Below, piece after piece: positions 8,485 through 17,848 of a stretch of DNA of 64,000 bases. The notes under the pieces were generated by a model that saw only the letters and a list, made by a program, of their open reading frames with translations, had not been told where the DNA came from and made no database searches. The stretch covers positions 957,240 through 1,021,239 of the forward strand of contig NZ_FOYQ01000001.1 of NCBI RefSeq assembly GCF_900115205.1, written 5' to 3'. The DNA comes from Robiginitalea myxolifaciens (lineage in GTDB: Bacteria > Bacteroidota > Bacteroidia > Flavobacteriales > Flavobacteriaceae). A program made the translations under genes and the position numbers. Within the stretch, counting starts at the first letter, position 1. Each line of letters starts with the position of its first letter.

Positions 8485-9783
8485 ATGAGACTATTATACA
8501 CCCTGGTTGCCCTGCTTCTGATCATGAGTTGCCGGCAACAGCAGTCGGATTCCGCGGCCGCTGAGCAAGTAGCAGTCCTATCCAATGGAAATGCCAGGGC
8601 TGAAGGATTATCCCCTGAGCGGCTGGAACGCATCGACAACATGCTGGAAGCGGCAATTGCCGAGAATCAAATCCCGGGGGCCGTTGCCCTTATCGCCCGA
8701 AATGGTAAGATCGTGTATCACAAGACCTTTGGGATGTCGGATGCGGAAAACGATATACCCTATAAAGAGGACGACATATTCCGAATTGCCTCGCAAACCA
8801 AAGCGATTACCAGTACAGCGGTAATGATGCTCTGGGAGGAAGGGCACTTCCGCCTGGACGATCCCATTTCAAAGTATATTCCAGAGTTCGCCGATGCCGG
8901 TGTCATGGAAACCTTTAATGAAAGTGACAGCACCTTTACGGTCACGCCCCTGGAAACGCCGATCACAATCCGGCATTTGCTCTCCCATACCTCTGGAATC
9001 GGCTATGGGATGATCGATGGGGATCCTCGATTTCGAAAAGCCTTTGCGAAGGCCGGGATTATCGATGCTTTTACCGCAGAGCCGGTAACCCTGGCGGAAA
9101 ACATTCCCAAACTCGCCGGCATGCCCTTACATCACGAACCAGGGGAAGCCTGGACCTATAGTGAGGGGCTCGATGTCCTGGGACGTTTTATTGAAATAGT
9201 CTCCGGGATGCCTTTCGATGAATTCCTGAAGACGCGAATTTTTGATCCCCTGGGCATGAGCGATACCTGGTTTTACCTGCCCGACGCCCTATCCGAAAGG
9301 CTGGTACCGGTACAATACCAGGTGGAAGGCGAGTGGAAACGCTTTGAAACCCCTGTTTTTGACATCGATTATCCCATTAACGGAGCCAAAAGCTACTTCG
9401 CCGGTGGGGCGGGGCTTTCGAGCACGGCTAAGGATTACGCCACATTCCTCCAGATGCTTTTAAACCAGGGGGAATACAACGGAACCCGGATTTTGAGCCG
9501 CACGACGGTCGCTACCATGATGGCCAACCAGATCGGGGATCTCTGGGGCAATGGCGCCAAGGACTTCGGGCTTGCTTTTTCACGCACAACCGCCAAGGGT
9601 GTTGCCCAGGGTGGCGAAGGCGGCTGGGGCACCTTTGAATGGGGCGGTTATTTCAACACCCAATACTTTGCCGACCCCGGGGAGCAGCTCATCGGCATCC
9701 TGATGAAGCAAACTCAGAACGCCGCAACAGACCAAACCGGATGGAAATTTAAACAGATGGTTTTTGCCAGTATCGACGATTAG
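8485..9783 (+). CDS. Serine beta-lactamase-like hydrolase, lipoprotein
   Basis: Member of the class C beta-lactamase/DD-peptidase (S12) fold. A type II signal peptide ends in LLLIMSC, with the cysteine as lipidation site. The catalytic SxxK tetrad is S103-K106 (ASQTKA). The second motif reads Y225-S-E rather than the common YxN, and a glycine-rich GGEGGWG near residue 375 probably fills the third motif. Family members act as esterases, D-amino-acid peptidases or lactamases, so antibiotic resistance should not be assumed. It lies between an M28 peptidase and a propeller protein with gaps of 33 and 21 bases, pointing to one transcript and a peptide-processing role at the cell envelope. Confidence 0.88.
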   Translation: MRLLYTLVALLLIMSCRQQQSDSAAAEQVAVLSNGNARAEGLSPERLERIDNMLEAAIAENQIPGAVALIARNGKIVYHKTFGMSDAENDIPYKEDDIFRIASQTKAITSTAVMMLWEEGHFRLDDPISKYIPEFADAGVMETFNESDSTFTVTPLETPITIRHLLSHTSGIGYGMIDGDPRFRKAFAKAGIIDAFTAEPVTLAENIPKLAGMPLHHEPGEAWTYSEGLDVLGRFIEIVSGMPFDEFLKTRIFDPLGMSDTWFYLPDALSERLVPVQYQVEGEWKRFETPVFDIDYPINGAKSYFAGGAGLSSTAKDYATFLQMLLNQGEYNGTRILSRTTVATMMANQIGDLWGNGAKDFGLAFSRTTAKGVAQGGEGGWGTFEWGGYFNTQYFADPGEQLIGILMKQTQNAATDQTGWKFKQMVFASIDD

Positions 9784-9804
9784 TTCTAACCAACCAACAC
9801 TATT

Positions 9805-12800
9805 ATGAGTACCCAACCACTACGAATCCTGATTTTTTTAATAAGCCTAACGCTATTCCTCCCGGAAGCCAGCCAGGCACAACGCCGTAAGGCTCCACAG
9901 GCCCCTGCAATGGCAGATAGCCTTTACAAAGGCCTGAAATGGCGCAATATCGGACCGTATCGCGGGGGCCGAAGTGTTGCCGCTACCGGCGTACCTTCGC
10001 TTCCCGGGACCTACTATATGGGTTCTACCGGAGGGGGAATCTGGAAAACGGAAGACGACGGACTCAACTGGGTCAACGTCTCCGACGGATTCCTGAAAAC
10101 CGGAACCGTCGGCGCCCTCGATGTTTCCATGAGTAATCCCAATGTGGTGCTGGCGGGAATGGGCGAGCACGCCGCGCGGGGGGTAATGACTTCCATGGGC
10201 GATGGCGTTTACCTTTCCCGGGACGCCGGAAAGAGCTGGAAACATATTGGCCTGGAAGAAAGCAGGCATATCTCGGATGTCTGGATTCACCCTGAGGATG
10301 AAAACCTCTTTTATGTGGCCGTTCAGGGCGCGCAATACGGCCCCAGCGAAGCCCGGGGAATTTACAGATCGGCCGATGGAGGCAAGAACTGGGAGCGCAT
10401 TCTCTATGTCGATGCCAATACCGGCGCCTCCTCCTTTGCAGCAGATCCGGACAACCCACGCGTACTCTACGCAGCCATGTGGCAACATCGCCGCTATCCC
10501 TGGACCATGGAATCCGGTGGAAAAAATTCGGGCCTGTATCGGTCCATGGATGGGGGAGACAGTTGGCAACAACTCAAAGGTGGTCTACCTGACGCATTCG
10601 GAAAAGCCGGGATTTCTGCCAGCGGAGGGAATTCGAACCGCGTTTATGCGGTAATCGAAGCCGAAGGGGAAAAGTCCGGGGTGTACCGTTCAGACGATGG
10701 CGGTGACAAATGGACCCAGGTCAGTAAGGACCGTATCAATGTAACGCGCTCCTGGTATTATATGGAGATTTTTGCCGACCCGGTAAATCCGGACCTCGTA
10801 TATGTGCTGAACGCTCCGGTTACCCGGTCCATTGATGGAGGGCGCAGCTTTCAACCCATCCCTACCCCGCATGGGGACAACCACGATCTCTGGATCAACC
10901 CGCTGGACCCGAAAAAGATGATTAACGCCAATGATGGAGGCGCCAACGTATCCAATAATGGAGGGAAAAGTTGGAGTACACAACAAAATCAGCCGACGGC
11001 TCAATTCTATCGGGTAATTACGGACAATCGTTTTCCCTATTTTGTTTACGGCGGGCAGCAGGACAATTCCGCGATCGCCATCGCCAGCCGCACCAATGAT
11101 GTTGGCATTGACTGGAAGGACTGGTACTCGGTAGCCGGGTGTGAAAGTGCGTATCTGGCCTTTGATCCGGATAATCCGGAAGTTGTTTTCGGGGGATGTT
11201 ACCAGGGGATCATCGATCGCTGGGTTGCCTCCATCCGGGAAGCCAAACCCATTAACGAATACCCAGAGCTATCACTGGGAAATCCTCCCGAAAAACTCAA
11301 ATTCCGTTATAACTGGAATGCCCCGATCATTGCCGATCCTTTCGACAGCAATACCATTTATCACGCCGGGAATGTGGTGTTCAGAAGCCGGAACCAGGGA
11401 CAGAGCTGGGATATTGTAAGCCCCGATCTCACGCGCAATGAGGCCGACAAACACGGCCCCGGGGGAGGCCCGTATACGAATGAAGCCGCAGGAGGAGAAA
11501 ACTACAACACCATCATGTACCTGACCGCATCGCCTCATGAGCAGGGAGTGCTCTGGGCGGGGAGCGATGATGGTCTCATCCACCTGACCCGGGATGGCGG
11601 ACAAAATTGGGAACTCCGAAATCCACAGGGAATGCAGGAAGGGATCGTAAACAGCATTGAGATTAGCCCCCACGATCCGGCTACAGCTTATGCCGTTCTG
11701 ATGCGCTACAAGTTCATGGACCTGCAATCCTATGTCTACAAGACAACGGATTACGGGAAAAGCTGGACTAAAATCACCAATGGATTCAAGGACCCGCACG
11801 GATTTGTACGCGTCGTTCGGGAAGACCCCAAACGCCCCGGGCTGCTTTATGCAGGTACGGAAACGGGGCTTTATATAAGCCTGGATCAGGGAAGCAATTG
11901 GCAACCCTTCCAACTGAACCTACCCATTGTTCCGATTAATGACCTCACTTTCCGCCACAACGATCTAGTAGCTGCTACCGCCGGCCGGTCGTTCTGGATT
12001 CTGGACGATCTGGCAGGACTACAGGCCTTCGCCGGACAGGCAACTCCGGCTCTGGGGCTGGCGCAACCCCGGGATACCTACCTATTTGTGGGCGGACATC
12101 AGGCCAAGCCATCCCCGGGTCAGGGGCAAAACCCGAAGTCCGGGGTAATTTTAGATTATTACGTCCCTGCAAAACCAGATTCTACGGGGATTCAATTAGA
12201 AATAATGCATAACGGACGCGTGATACGCTCCTACTCCAGTATTCCGGACAAAACCTTTAAATCCTGGCCCGGAGGCCCGCCAAAACCAGAGGTACTACCC
12301 GCCGAGGTTGGATTAAATCGCATGGTCTGGGATTTTCGCAGGGATCAGCTTCCTGCTGTTGAAAAAGTATTTGTGTTTGGCGATTATCGGGGTGCCCAGG
12401 TTGCCCCTGGATCCTATTCCGTAAAGCTCAGCGCGGGCGACCAATCCATAACGCGTGAGTTTGCCATACTTCCCCACCCCGGGGTTGATGCTACTGCCGA
12501 GGATTTTACGCAGCAGCAGCAACTGCTGGACCAAATAACCCAGGCCGTTTCGGACATGCATACCGGAGTGAACCAAATGCGAAAGGTAAAGGAACAGCTG
12601 CGGCAATATGAGCGATTGCTGGAAGAGGAAGAAAAAGCCGAGCCGCTGTTGGAAATGGGCAAATCCCTGCTGGAGCGCATCGATACCTGGGAGCAGAAAC
12701 TTATTCAACCCAAGCAAAAGACCTTTCAGGATGTAATCAATTACAACAATGAGCTCAATGCCCAGCTGATGTTCCTGAAATCCTTTATGGAGTCTGCCGA

Positions 12801-12957
12801 ACCGCAGGTTACCGATGGTGCCCGGGAACGCCTGTCCGATTTGCTGGCGACCTGGAACACCTTCAAGCAGGAAAAAGATGCCATTGTCCGGGAAGGGATG
12901 GCCGAATACAACGCCAAATACAAGGAATTGGAGTTACCCGCTCTGATTATGAATTGA
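9805..12957 (+). CDS. Large exported sortilin/BNR-type beta-propeller protein
   Basis: The signal peptide ends near SQAQ (residue 25). Residues about 40-740 contain many BNR/Asp-box and VPS10-like repeats (for example TEDDGLNWVNV, SRDAGKSWKHI, SADGGKNWERI, STQQNQPTAQFY), predicting two stacked seven- or ten-bladed propellers. The C-terminal part holds an Ig-like segment and a long helical region (LRQYERLLEEEEKAEPLL). Databases often label such proteins glycosyl hydrolase, but no catalytic residues can be assigned. The family co-occurs with secreted peptidases, as here. A clear paralogue of 1,053 residues lies at 56785-59946 on the other strand. Confidence 0.88.
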   Translation: MSTQPLRILIFLISLTLFLPEASQAQRRKAPQAPAMADSLYKGLKWRNIGPYRGGRSVAATGVPSLPGTYYMGSTGGGIWKTEDDGLNWVNVSDGFLKTGTVGALDVSMSNPNVVLAGMGEHAARGVMTSMGDGVYLSRDAGKSWKHIGLEESRHISDVWIHPEDENLFYVAVQGAQYGPSEARGIYRSADGGKNWERILYVDANTGASSFAADPDNPRVLYAAMWQHRRYPWTMESGGKNSGLYRSMDGGDSWQQLKGGLPDAFGKAGISASGGNSNRVYAVIEAEGEKSGVYRSDDGGDKWTQVSKDRINVTRSWYYMEIFADPVNPDLVYVLNAPVTRSIDGGRSFQPIPTPHGDNHDLWINPLDPKKMINANDGGANVSNNGGKSWSTQQNQPTAQFYRVITDNRFPYFVYGGQQDNSAIAIASRTNDVGIDWKDWYSVAGCESAYLAFDPDNPEVVFGGCYQGIIDRWVASIREAKPINEYPELSLGNPPEKLKFRYNWNAPIIADPFDSNTIYHAGNVVFRSRNQGQSWDIVSPDLTRNEADKHGPGGGPYTNEAAGGENYNTIMYLTASPHEQGVLWAGSDDGLIHLTRDGGQNWELRNPQGMQEGIVNSIEISPHDPATAYAVLMRYKFMDLQSYVYKTTDYGKSWTKITNGFKDPHGFVRVVREDPKRPGLLYAGTETGLYISLDQGSNWQPFQLNLPIVPINDLTFRHNDLVAATAGRSFWILDDLAGLQAFAGQATPALGLAQPRDTYLFVGGHQAKPSPGQGQNPKSGVILDYYVPAKPDSTGIQLEIMHNGRVIRSYSSIPDKTFKSWPGGPPKPEVLPAEVGLNRMVWDFRRDQLPAVEKVFVFGDYRGAQVAPGSYSVKLSAGDQSITREFAILPHPGVDATAEDFTQQQQLLDQITQAVSDMHTGVNQMRKVKEQLRQYERLLEEEEKAEPLLEMGKSLLERIDTWEQKLIQPKQKTFQDVINYNNELNAQLMFLKSFMESAEPQVTDGARERLSDLLATWNTFKQEKDAIVREGMAEYNAKYKELELPALIMN

Positions 12958-12987
12958 AACTGCGTAGCGCAACCTTAATTTCCCGGC

Positions 12988-13377
12988 ATGAAAAAGTGCC
13001 GGGAATGTGGGCTGCCGATATATGGGCGGAGTGACAAACGCTTTTGCGATGACGGTTGTCGCAACGCCTTTCACAATCGCAGGGCTCAGGGAATTAACCG
13101 GGAACTGCAGGGGACCCACCGTAAACTCCTCAGGAATTTCCGCTTGTTACAGGATTACGAAAGCTCAGGAATCAACCGGGTTAGGTTGGAGGAGTTGCTC
13201 CGACAAGGATTCGATCCGGAATCTTGTACAGGTTTAAAGACTGCTAAAATCCGGGGCAAGCGAAGGCGCAGCTTTTGGAGTAAAAAAACAGGCGGCACCG
13301 GGAGGTACCGCCTGATCTATACGTTGGCTTTTCGCGTGGAAAAAGGAGTAGTCCTTATTTCCAGTTTTGGGAGCTGA
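12988..13377 (+). CDS. Zinc-ribbon protein (DUF2116-like), unknown function
   Basis: The N-terminus has a compact four-cysteine ribbon: CRECGLPIYGRSDKRFC then DDGC, followed by a basic helix (RNAFHNRR). The middle is helical (HRKLLRNFRLLQDYESSG) and the C-terminus very basic (KIRGKRRRSFWSKK). Nucleic-acid contact is plausible. It begins 30 bases after the propeller gene. Its last 23 bases overlap the convergent CBS gene, and its 3' part also contains that gene's terminator hairpin, so the last 20 or so residues may not be conserved. Confidence 0.75.
   Translation: MKKCRECGLPIYGRSDKRFCDDGCRNAFHNRRAQGINRELQGTHRKLLRNFRLLQDYESSGINRVRLEELLRQGFDPESCTGLKTAKIRGKRRRSFWSKKTGGTGRYRLIYTLAFRVEKGVVLISSFGS
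13282..13313 (-). terminator. Terminator of the CBS gene, inside the opposing zinc-ribbon gene
   Basis: Read leftward, AGGCGGTACC pairs with GGTGCCGCCT (nine of ten positions) around a TCCC loop and runs into seven T residues. It lies 42 bases past the CBS stop codon and within the convergent coding sequence. Confidence 0.8.
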
Positions 13378-13825
13378 GTTTCAAAGCAGCTACCACAATA
13401 TCTTTACGGCTGATCTGCCCTACCAGCAGGCCATCCTTCATTACCGGCAATCGGCGCCGATTGTTGCGGTGAAACACCCCTGCCGCATCGAAAATGCTCA
13501 TGTCGTGGGGTATGGTTTCCACCTCTTTTGTCATAAATCGCTCTACACTTTTGTCCAGGATCGGCTGATTGAAATAACGGCTTTCCGAAATCTGTTTCAT
13601 GCAATCTGCCTCTGAGACAATTCCTACCAGAAATCCGCTATCATCCAGGACGGGCCCACCTGAAATACGGTGTTTGGCAAAGGCTTCCATAACTTCCAGA
13701 ATGGATTGCTCCGGATGAAAAGTAACCAGTTTGGTAGTCATATAGTCGGTGACCAGGATAGGAGCATCGAACTCCTTCTTGGCCGATTCTTTGGCTCTTC
13801 GGCCCTGAAAACTCTTAATGGCCAT
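13355..13825 (-). CDS. Two-CBS-domain protein
   Basis: A stand-alone pair of CBS domains in 156 residues: the first around TDYMTTKLVTFHPEQSILEV to VSEADCMKQI, the second around VERFMTKEVETIPHDMSIFD to QISRKDIVVAA. CBS pairs bind adenine nucleotides such as AMP, ATP or S-adenosylmethionine and act as energy or ligand sensors. No catalytic domain is attached, so it probably regulates a partner not identifiable here. It is monocistronic and converges with the zinc-ribbon gene; the two stop codons overlap. Confidence 0.9.
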   Translation of the reverse strand: MAIKSFQGRRAKESAKKEFDAPILVTDYMTTKLVTFHPEQSILEVMEAFAKHRISGGPVLDDSGFLVGIVSEADCMKQISESRYFNQPILDKSVERFMTKEVETIPHDMSIFDAAGVFHRNNRRRLPVMKDGLLVGQISRKDIVVAALKLSSQNWK

Positions 13826-13946
13826 ATGCTTCGTTTTTAGTCAGGTTATTCTTAAATATAGCATTTTCTTTCTAATGCCTTCAATTTAATCGTCGAACGG
13901 GAGCTGCGCTGTATATTTTTATACCTTTAAAATTCAATTGATTGGA

Positions 13947-16229
13947 ATGAAAAATACCGCAGTCGTCAGCACGCTTTTACTTCTTGTATTCCTCGCATTT
14001 TGGGCCTTTGACGGGACCATCCCGCGCTACGCTCCCGATGGAGACATTCCTGCTGAGAACTTTTCAACGGATCGGGCCATGGACCATGTAAAAGCCATGT
14101 CGGCCGAACCGCATGCCGTTGGATTTCCCAATCACAGCGTAGTACGCGATTACATTCGCGCAGAACTCGAAAAACTGGGCCTGGAAACTACCCTGCAAAG
14201 CGGATATACTGCCGGAGACTGGGCCAACCTGAGCAAGGCGGAAAACATCCTAGCCCGGATCCCGGGCAGTGGGCAGGGGAAAGCCCTTTTGCTGTTATCG
14301 CATTACGACAGTTCTCCCCACTCCTCCTTTGGGGCGAGCGACGCCGGTAGCGGGGTAGCCACGATCCTGGAGGGGCTTCGGGCCTATTTAAGCACCAATC
14401 CCAAGCCCGTGAACGACATTATTGTCCTGATCAGCGATGCGGAAGAATTGGGCTTGAATGGAGCTGATCTGTTCGTAAACCAGCATCCCTGGACCCGGGA
14501 AGTAGGCCTTGTCCTGAATTTCGAAGCAAGGGGAAGCGGAGGCGCAAGCTTTATGCTCATTGAAACCAATCGCGGGAACGCCCGGATGATCGAAGAATTC
14601 GTGGCAGCTGACCCGGAATTCCCCGTGGGTAACTCCCTGGCTTACAGCATCTATAAAATGCTCCCGAACGACACCGATTTGACGGTTTTCCGGGAGGACG
14701 CTGATATCGAAGGATTTAATTTTGCCTTTATCGGGGATCATTTCGATTATCATACCGCCCTGGACCGGGCAGACCGGCTGGATACCCGGACCCTGGCCCA
14801 TCAGGGTAGTTATCTCATGCCCTTGTTGAATCACTTTGCTCAGGCCGACCTGGGAAATCTGAAAAGCCTCAACGACCAGGTTTACTTTAACATGGCCTTT
14901 TTTAAGCTAATCACCTATCCTTATGATTGGATCTGGTTGATGTGGGCGGGAACTGTACTACTCTTTATTATTCTGCTGATTTCTGGCTTTCGATCGGGGG
15001 CCCTGAGCCTGCGCGGTGTCCTTCTCGGATTTGTCCCAGCCTTGCTTTGTCTGGTAATCAATGGTCTTGCCGGTCATTTTGCCTGGCCATTATTGACCAA
15101 ACTGTACCCGGATTATACCGATATGCTTCATGGGTTTACCTATAACGGCTATTATTATATCGCGGCTATTGCCGCACTGGCTATCGGGATGTGTTTCCTG
15201 ATTTACAATGGCTTTGCTAAGCTTAAGACTGCAGATGCCCTGGTGGGTCCTATGGTTTTATGGCTTGCCATTTGCGGCCTCCTGAATTCCGCTTTGAGCG
15301 GGGCAGCCTTTTTCCTGATCCCCGGCTTGAGCTTGCTGGCTGGCCTGTGGATCAGCATGCAAAAGGAGGAAGCCAATCCGTATATCCTGGCCTTACTGGC
15401 ACTACCTGTGCTTTGGATTTTTGCCCCATTTATAAAAGTATTCCCGGTAGGCCTGGGCCTGAAACTCTTAAGTGCTGCAAGCATCATGAGTGTTTTCATC
15501 TTCTTATTGCTCCTCGGACTCTTACACCGCTATCCCAATAAAAAGCTTTTAGGAGGTTTAGGGATGCTACTTTTTGTACTATTCATGGTGGGCGCCCATT
15601 TCAACAGCTCAAGCACCCCGGAGCGACCCAAACCCACCAGCTTGCTATATGTACTGAATACGGACAGCGAATCGGCCTATTGGACCACCTACGATCAGGT
15701 CTTAACATCCTGGTCGGGTGCCTACTTCAAAGAAAGTGTATCCGAGCAAGTGCGGGAGCGCTTCAATAAGCTGAGCAGTAAATACGGCTCTGGATTTTCC
15801 AAACTATCGCCAGCCCCATTAAAGACCGTTTTAGCTTCGGAGGTCAAAATCCAGGGGGATACTACGATAGACGGCACCCGTAATCTTAAGCTTAGCCTCG
15901 TGCCCCGGCGTGCGATTAATCGCCTGGAAATCTATACGAATGAGACGGAATTGCAGCAAGCCACAGTCAATGGGATCGAACTTTCGGAATACTTCCTGGA
16001 GAATCGCTCGAGCCGGCTCATAACCCATTATGTCAGCGATAATGATTCCACCTATCTCGACCTGAGCTATCCTGCGGATCAGCCCCTGGAACTCACCTTG
16101 TACGAGGCTTCAAATGATTTGCTGGATAATCCGCAATTCAGCGTTCCGCCCAGACCTGAAACCGAAATCCCCAAACCCTTTGTCCTTAATGACGCGGTAA
16201 TGACCATTCAAACCCTGAGTTTTGAGTAA
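13947..16229 (+). CDS. Membrane-anchored M28 peptidase (ER metallopeptidase 1-like)
   Basis: The start is placed at ATG 13947; an in-frame TTG nine bases earlier is less likely. An N-terminal hydrophobic anchor precedes an M28 domain with HYDSSPHSSFGASDAGSG (zinc His and bridging Asp) and SDAEELGLNGADLF (catalytic and zinc glutamates). From about residue 325 there are eight or nine membrane segments, then a 180-residue C-terminal extracytoplasmic domain. This is the layout of Fxna/ERMP1-like peptidases. The catalytic part should face the periplasm. The last eight bases overlap the next gene. Confidence 0.9.
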   Translation: MKNTAVVSTLLLLVFLAFWAFDGTIPRYAPDGDIPAENFSTDRAMDHVKAMSAEPHAVGFPNHSVVRDYIRAELEKLGLETTLQSGYTAGDWANLSKAENILARIPGSGQGKALLLLSHYDSSPHSSFGASDAGSGVATILEGLRAYLSTNPKPVNDIIVLISDAEELGLNGADLFVNQHPWTREVGLVLNFEARGSGGASFMLIETNRGNARMIEEFVAADPEFPVGNSLAYSIYKMLPNDTDLTVFREDADIEGFNFAFIGDHFDYHTALDRADRLDTRTLAHQGSYLMPLLNHFAQADLGNLKSLNDQVYFNMAFFKLITYPYDWIWLMWAGTVLLFIILLISGFRSGALSLRGVLLGFVPALLCLVINGLAGHFAWPLLTKLYPDYTDMLHGFTYNGYYYIAAIAALAIGMCFLIYNGFAKLKTADALVGPMVLWLAICGLLNSALSGAAFFLIPGLSLLAGLWISMQKEEANPYILALLALPVLWIFAPFIKVFPVGLGLKLLSAASIMSVFIFLLLLGLLHRYPNKKLLGGLGMLLFVLFMVGAHFNSSSTPERPKPTSLLYVLNTDSESAYWTTYDQVLTSWSGAYFKESVSEQVRERFNKLSSKYGSGFSKLSPAPLKTVLASEVKIQGDTTIDGTRNLKLSLVPRRAINRLEIYTNETELQQATVNGIELSEYFLENRSSRLITHYVSDNDSTYLDLSYPADQPLELTLYEASNDLLDNPQFSVPPRPETEIPKPFVLNDAVMTIQTLSFE

Positions 16230-17049
16230 AACGGTTGGTGTCCTGGGATGTGGTTGGTTGGGGTTTCCCCTGGCCAAATCACTCATCCGAGAGGGTATTT
16301 CCGTTCGCGGAACTACGACCAGCCAGGACCGAATAACGGATTTGGAAGCTGCAGGCATCCAACCCTTTTGCCTGCAACTTACGGCTGAGGAGATACAAGG
16401 TCCGATTGCTTCCTTCCTGCAGGGTCTGGATGCCCTGGTGCTGAACATTCCACCTGGCTTGCGCAGCAATCCCGAGACCCGATACACCCCTAAAATAATT
16501 CACCTGTTGGACCGGCTTGAACAATCCGATTGCAAACGGCTCATCTATGTGAGCAGCACTTCCGTGTACGGCAATAAGCAAGGAAGCGTCGATGAAGATA
16601 CACCACCCGAACCCGATAGCGAAAGCGGCCGGCAATTGCTCGAGGCGGAGCAGGCGGTGTTATCGCGCAGTGGGCTCAAAACCCTGGTGCTTCGTTTTGG
16701 GGGATTGCTGGCCCGGGACAGACATCCGGTGCGATTCCTGAGTGGTAGGTCCGGCATGCAAAATGGCCGTGATCCGGTAAACCTCATCCATCGGGAGGAT
16801 TGTATCCGACTCATTCGCGCAGGACTACAGGACCCTGAATTAACTGGTTTGATCAATGGGGTATACCCGGAACATCCGGTAAAATCCGAATACTACACTC
16901 GGGAAGCTAAGGCCGCTGGTATTCCTCCACCGCAGTATGAAGACAATGCCCAGCCGGCCACGCCCAAAATCGTGGGGAGCAACCACCCCCTGGGAGCGCA
17001 GAAAGCGTTCCTTCGGGGCATATATACCTTCGACCGTTCGGATTTATGA
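16222..17049 (+). CDS. NAD(P)-dependent epimerase-type SDR protein (YeeZ-like)
   Basis: Extended SDR with a Rossmann start GVLGCGWLGFPLAKSLI, a serine-rich catalytic strand (IYVSSTSVYG), and a later LRFGGLLARDRHP segment. The usual YxxxK active-site lysine is not evident after SVYGNKQG, as in many YeeZ-like proteins, so a redox role is uncertain. The start is a TTG at 16222, chosen because the Rossmann strand begins only five codons later and no ATG is available before it. This start overlaps the upstream peptidase stop (TTGAGTAA), suggesting translational coupling. Confidence 0.82.
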   Translation: MSKTVGVLGCGWLGFPLAKSLIREGISVRGTTTSQDRITDLEAAGIQPFCLQLTAEEIQGPIASFLQGLDALVLNIPPGLRSNPETRYTPKIIHLLDRLEQSDCKRLIYVSSTSVYGNKQGSVDEDTPPEPDSESGRQLLEAEQAVLSRSGLKTLVLRFGGLLARDRHPVRFLSGRSGMQNGRDPVNLIHREDCIRLIRAGLQDPELTGLINGVYPEHPVKSEYYTREAKAAGIPPPQYEDNAQPATPKIVGSNHPLGAQKAFLRGIYTFDRSDL

Positions 17050-17092
17050 AATGCCGAAGCGGCTTTAACACAATCGATTCGAAAAATTACCT

Positions 17093-17100
17093 TAATTTTG
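17093..17100 (+). promoter_or_regulatory. -7 element before the TPR protein
   Basis: TAATTTTG matches TAnnTTTG and lies 23 bases before the chosen ATG at 17124. Confidence 0.5.
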
Positions 17101-17123
17101 GCACGCTTTAAAAGCGATTGAAA

Positions 17124-17834
17124 ATGAGAAAATTATTCTTCCTTTTGCTGGTTTTAAGTGCCACAACTTCCTGGTCTCAGGACAATACTGCCCTAATGCA
17201 GCATTACGAGGCCTACTACAACCAAATGCGGCAGCAGGCCGACGTTAACGGGGTGATCAATGCCCTGACACACCTGTATGTGCTGCAACCCACCGAGGAA
17301 CGCCGGGATACCCTGGCCTATCTCTATGCCAATAATGAGCAACACGTTCAGGCCTTGAACCTGGTTGGAATAGAAACCAGCCCGGAAGATTCTGATATCG
17401 CAGTCGAAGTCAAAGCAATTTCCCTGAAGGCCATTGGTCAACCTCAGCGCGCTATTGCACCTTTCCAGGAAATTTACAAGCGGAATCCCAACGCCTACAT
17501 CCTGTATGAACTGGCCGATTTGAAAATCCAGACAGGAGAAAATGCCGGAGCCCTTATCGATATTCAGAAAGGCTTAGAGACCGCAACTGACGAAATGAAG
17601 CATGCGTTTTATGAGCGCAACCAGCCTTATGAAGTATCCCTGAAAGCTGCGTTGCTGCATTTGCGCGGATTAGCAGAATACGGGATGAACAAGAACAACA
17701 TCGACAAGGCCATCGCAAGTATTGATGAAGCCCTGGCGATCAGCCCGAGTTTCAACCTGGCCAGCCTGAGCAAGCAGGCGCTGGAATCCCGTAAATCAGG
17801 GGCTGCACCGGGAACGTCGGACAACCAGAATTAG
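17124..17834 (+). CDS. Exported TPR-repeat protein
   Basis: The start is set at ATG 17124 (an in-frame TTG lies six bases earlier), giving a clean signal peptide MRKLFFLLLVLSATTSWSQ. The mature part, about 215 residues, is almost all helical with tetratricopeptide-like units, for example AIAPFQEIYKRNPNAYILYE and DKAIASIDEALAISPSFNLA. TPRs mediate protein-protein contact; the partner is unknown. It converges with the trehalase operon with only 14 bases between stop codons. Confidence 0.8.
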   Translation: MRKLFFLLLVLSATTSWSQDNTALMQHYEAYYNQMRQQADVNGVINALTHLYVLQPTEERRDTLAYLYANNEQHVQALNLVGIETSPEDSDIAVEVKAISLKAIGQPQRAIAPFQEIYKRNPNAYILYELADLKIQTGENAGALIDIQKGLETATDEMKHAFYERNQPYEVSLKAALLHLRGLAEYGMNKNNIDKAIASIDEALAISPSFNLASLSKQALESRKSGAAPGTSDNQN

Positions 17835-17848
17835 TCGGACAAGCCGAA

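Noticed and set aside
8485-9783. Antibiotic-resistance beta-lactamase
   Set aside because: The fold matches, but the second motif is YSE and the context is peptide metabolism; resistance cannot be claimed.
9853-10572. Long open frame on the minus strand (239 codons) opposite the propeller gene
   Set aside because: It lies entirely inside a well-supported gene with clear Asp-box repeats and has no domain, signal or promoter of its own.
11272-11913. 213-codon minus-strand frame
   Set aside because: Antisense shadow of the propeller repeats; low complexity and no start signals.
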